This document shows, piece after piece, positions 13,966 through 15,926 of a stretch of DNA of 15,926 bases; position 1 is the first letter of the stretch, and each line of letters starts with the position of its first letter. The stretch comes from Chloroflexota bacterium (GTDB lineage Bacteria; Chloroflexota; Limnocylindria; Limnocylindrales; CSP1-4), in assembly GCA_021815005.1 (NCBI GenBank), contig JAKAHL010000015.1, positions 1 to 15,926 of the forward strand, given 5' to 3'. Below the pieces are notes generated by a model, which was not told the origin of the DNA, ran no database searches, and saw only the letters and a program-made list of their open reading frames with translations. Made by a program: the position numbers and the translations under genes.

Positions 13966-15474
13966 GTGGCTGACGCCAACGCCCCGTCCGCACCCTCAGC
14001 GGCCAGCCGCCGCCTCCGGCCGACGCGCCCGTCGCCGGGGGCGCTCCTGCTGGTCGCGGTGCCCGCGATCCTCATGGTGCTGCTCCTGGCGCTGATCGCG
14101 GCCGATCCGAGCGTTGGCGTGACCGCCAGCAACGGCCCGTTCACCGACGAGTCGTGGGACGTCATGAACGCCCGGAATCTCGTCCTGCTGGGCAGGTGGG
14201 CGACGGACGACTGGACCCTCCACCTGGTCAACCTGCCGTTCAGCGCGATCACGGCGGCGGCGTTCTGGGTGCTGGGGGTGGGCATCGTCCAGGCGCGCCT
14301 GGTCTCGATCGTGGCGACCGGGGTGACGGCGGCGGCGCTCGGCCTCGGCCTGCGGCGCCACCTCGGTGCCGGGCCGGCGGCGCTGGCGTCGCTGGCGTTC
14401 TCCGGCGCGACGCTGGTGCTGTTCTACGGGCGGCTCGCCTTCCTGGAGCCGAGCGTGGCGATGTGGCTGACCCTCGGCGCCCTCACCGTCCTGCGCGCCG
14501 GGACGGCGCGGGCAGGGCGGTGGGGGATTCTCGCGGGCGTCCTGCTCGCCCTCGCAGTGGGCACCAAGCCGTCGGCGATTGCGGCGGCGGGCGGGATGCT
14601 GGTGGCGGTGGCGGTGGTTGGCGCGCGGCGGCCCGCCGTCCGGCGCTGGGCCGGCGGGGCCGTCCTCTCGATCGCGGCGCTCGGCCTCGGCTGGGTGGTC
14701 GCGATCTGGCTGCCCAACCGGCAGGCGATCGCCGACGTCCTGCGCATCTGGGCTCCCGAGCCGATCCTCGCCCCGATCAGGACGATGCTCCACCGCGTCC
14801 TGGCCTTCCCCACCTCGAACGACAGGTTCCTCGCCCAGTCGGCCCCGCTCGTCGCGGCCGGGACGGCGGGCTGGGCGCTGGCGGCTGTCGGCTGGCGACG
14901 CCTGGCGCCGGAGGTGCGGCTGCTGCTCGTGCTCGCGACGGGCTGGCTCGTCGCCGGGCTGGGGCTGCTGGCCGTGGCCCCGTACCGCCCGAACCGCTAC
15001 GAGCTGCCGATGCTGCCGGCGCTCGCCATCCTCGTCGGGGTGGGAGCCCGGGTGGCGGCCGACTGGCCCGCCTGGCGGTCGGCGCGGTGGCGCGTCGTGG
15101 CCGGCGCTGCTCTGGCGGCCGCCCTGGTGGTGCCCGGCGCCGCATCCCTGGCGGGCTGGGCCGCGAATGCCACCTACCGGCTGCCGGCGATCCAGGCGCA
15201 GCTGCTTGGGGCGGTGCCGGCCGGGAGCGTCTCGCAGGGCACGTACGCGCCGGCGTTCCTGATGCGGACCGGGGCGATCACGATCGTGAGCCGACCGGCG
15301 GCTGACATCTCTCCGGGCGACCTGTACGCGACGCGGGGCGTGCGCTGGTTCGTGGGCGAGGACGGCGAGGCCCCCGTGTGGGCGAGCGCGCACGCCGTGG
15401 CCTGGGCGGCAAGGCAGGCGGTGCTGTGCTCGCCGTGGGGCACCACGCACGTCTGCGTCTATCGCCTGCCCTGA
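13966..15474 (+). CDS. GT-C fold membrane glycosyltransferase (ArnT/PMT-like)
   Basis: The 502-residue protein starts at GTG 13966, with GAGAGGAGA 7 nt upstream. A short Pro/Ser/Arg-rich cytoplasmic tail leads into about ten hydrophobic spans. After the first span an external loop carries TDESWDVMNARNL with D61-E62, the acidic pair in the first outer loop that marks GT-C enzymes such as ArnT and protein mannosyltransferases, which use polyprenyl-phosphate sugars. Further family-like features are FYGRLAFLEPSVAMWL, GTKPSAIAAA and PYRPNRYELPMLPALAILVG, the last matching the RY-x-LP-x-LP pattern of this class. The C-terminal ~100 residues after the last span (SQGTYAPAFLMRTG onward) form a small external domain. 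It probably transfers a sugar to a lipid, glycan or protein outside the membrane; donor and acceptor are unknown. No glycan-synthesis neighbours are visible. Confidence 0.85.
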   Translation: MADANAPSAPSAASRRLRPTRPSPGALLLVAVPAILMVLLLALIAADPSVGVTASNGPFTDESWDVMNARNLVLLGRWATDDWTLHLVNLPFSAITAAAFWVLGVGIVQARLVSIVATGVTAAALGLGLRRHLGAGPAALASLAFSGATLVLFYGRLAFLEPSVAMWLTLGALTVLRAGTARAGRWGILAGVLLALAVGTKPSAIAAAGGMLVAVAVVGARRPAVRRWAGGAVLSIAALGLGWVVAIWLPNRQAIADVLRIWAPEPILAPIRTMLHRVLAFPTSNDRFLAQSAPLVAAGTAGWALAAVGWRRLAPEVRLLLVLATGWLVAGLGLLAVAPYRPNRYELPMLPALAILVGVGARVAADWPAWRSARWRVVAGAALAAALVVPGAASLAGWAANATYRLPAIQAQLLGAVPAGSVSQGTYAPAFLMRTGAITIVSRPAADISPGDLYATRGVRWFVGEDGEAPVWASAHAVAWAARQAVLCSPWGTTHVCVYRLP

Positions 15475-15513
15475 CGCCCGCCGACGCCGCGGCCGACGCC
15501 CGGGCGCGACGAG

Positions 15514-15525
15514 GCAGGGCCCTGC
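15514..15525. other. Perfect 12-bp palindrome in an intergenic gap
   Basis: GCAGGGCCCTGC is self-complementary over 12 bp and lies in the 190-bp gap between the glycosyltransferase stop and the next gene. It could be a regulator site or chance in GC-rich DNA. The gap otherwise shows no gene. Confidence 0.3.
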
Positions 15526-15650
15526 GCCGCGAGGTGCTCGAGGGTGGCGGTCGAGGGCCTGGGCTCGAGGTGGGCGGCGAGCGGCCGATGGACGCGGTCT
15601 CGCCACGCGGCCATTCGCGCGGATGACACGGCCCGCTGGCGACCGCGCGC

Positions 15651-15656
15651 TAGGAT
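15651..15656 (+). promoter_or_regulatory. -10 element of a probably leaderless gene at the right edge
   Basis: TAGGAT is followed after 8 bp by GTG 15665. The spacing is the same as for the response regulator gene (TAGACT, 8 bp, ATG), which supports GTG 15665 over the in-frame ATG 15623. Confidence 0.45.
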
Positions 15657-15664
15657 GGGCGGCC

Positions 15665-15926
15665 GTGGACCCGTCCCGCCCAACCTCTGCCAAGCCCGCC
15701 GCCCCGCTCGCGTCCGCCGGCCTGCTCGCCGCTGCCCCGCGCACCTTTGCCGTCGCGCCCGGGCCGTACACGTTCAACCCGCGCGTCCCCGGCCCGCCCG
15801 CCACCCCGCCGGCCGGGCTCGACGCCGCGGTGGCCGACGTGCGCGCCAATGCCGCCGCCTGGCTCGGCACCCCGCCGGCCGAGCGCGCCCGCCTGCTCGA
15901 CGAGGTGCTGCGGGCGACGCTCGCGA
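15665..15926 (+). CDS. N-terminus of a probable aldehyde dehydrogenase family protein (partial)
   Basis: The frame is open from GTG 15665 to the right edge (87 codons). An in-frame ATG at 15623 is an alternative start but overlaps the TAGGAT promoter-like element. After an Ala/Pro-rich start comes FNPRVPG and then LDAAVADVRANAAAWLGTPP, AERARLLDEVLRATLA. This pattern, a helix with regularly spaced Ala/Leu followed by P-x-E-R-x-x-L-L, is what I expect of the N-terminal helices of aldehyde dehydrogenases, which oxidise aldehydes with NAD(P)+. The Cys/Glu catalytic residues lie beyond the window, so the call rests on a short stretch. No ribosome site is obvious. Confidence 0.5.
   Translation, partial: MDPSRPTSAKPAAPLASAGLLAAAPRTFAVAPGPYTFNPRVPGPPATPPAGLDAAVADVRANAAAWLGTPPAERARLLDEVLRATLA

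Noticed and set aside
13996..15870. A 624-codon minus-strand open frame over the glycosyltransferase and beyond
   Set aside because: It is Arg/His/Gln-rich without hydrophobic core patterns and crosses the start of the next gene; it is a high-GC artefact.
1..15926. Mobile element, CRISPR array, defence island or biosynthetic cluster
   Set aside because: No transposase or integrase, terminal inverted repeats, spaced CRISPR repeats, nuclease/helicase modules, or assembly-line enzymes were seen. The tandem repeats found have no spacers.

Overview
The window is very GC-rich bacterial DNA with dense genes, several GTG starts, Shine-Dalgarno sites on some genes and leaderless-looking starts on others. 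There is no rRNA, tRNA, insertion sequence or CRISPR array. Gene content and base composition suggest a free-living, probably soil or freshwater, high-GC bacterium. Chloroflexota (Limnocylindria / Ellin6529-like) or Actinomycetota fit best, but this is a guess from style, not from a marker gene.

Left part (1-5084). A minus-strand pair comprises a divergent PanB-like ketopantoate hydroxymethyltransferase (1260-2117) and, 44 bp behind it, a protein I do not recognise that runs off the left edge. Divergent from the pair, across about 380 bp holding a degenerate 21-bp tandem repeat, is one long gene (2499-5084). It encodes a single-chain NAD(P)H-dependent dihydropyrimidine dehydrogenase: PreT and PreA fused in the order seen in eukaryotic DPYD. 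Reductive pyrimidine breakdown from uracil ends in beta-alanine, and PanB starts the route to pantoate, the other half of pantothenate. The neighbourhood is therefore suggestive, but the connecting genes are not in view.

Middle part (5085-10670). A perfect 14-bp hairpin separates the dehydrogenase from a convergent secreted protein (5197-7377) built of Ig-like repeats, each with a cysteine pair. Upstream on the same strand, a major-facilitator transporter (8175-9566) overlaps by 4 bp a small YkoP-like protein (7603-8178). A divergent 324-bp gap then leads to a secreted, mostly helical protein (9897-10670).

Right part (10671-15926). A 17-bp hairpin lies directly in front of an OmpR/PhoB-type two-component operon: response regulator 10757-11431 and histidine kinase 11424-12884. 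Converging on it is a short-chain dehydrogenase (12937-13812). Divergent from that, across 153 bp, is a multi-membrane-span GT-C type glycosyltransferase (13966-15474). The window ends inside what looks like the N-terminus of an aldehyde dehydrogenase family protein.

I see no defence island, mobile element or biosynthetic cluster. The items most worth a second look are the fused dihydropyrimidine dehydrogenase, the PanB-like/unknown pair beside it, the transporter-YkoP pair, the 21-bp repeats and the leaderless start signature.
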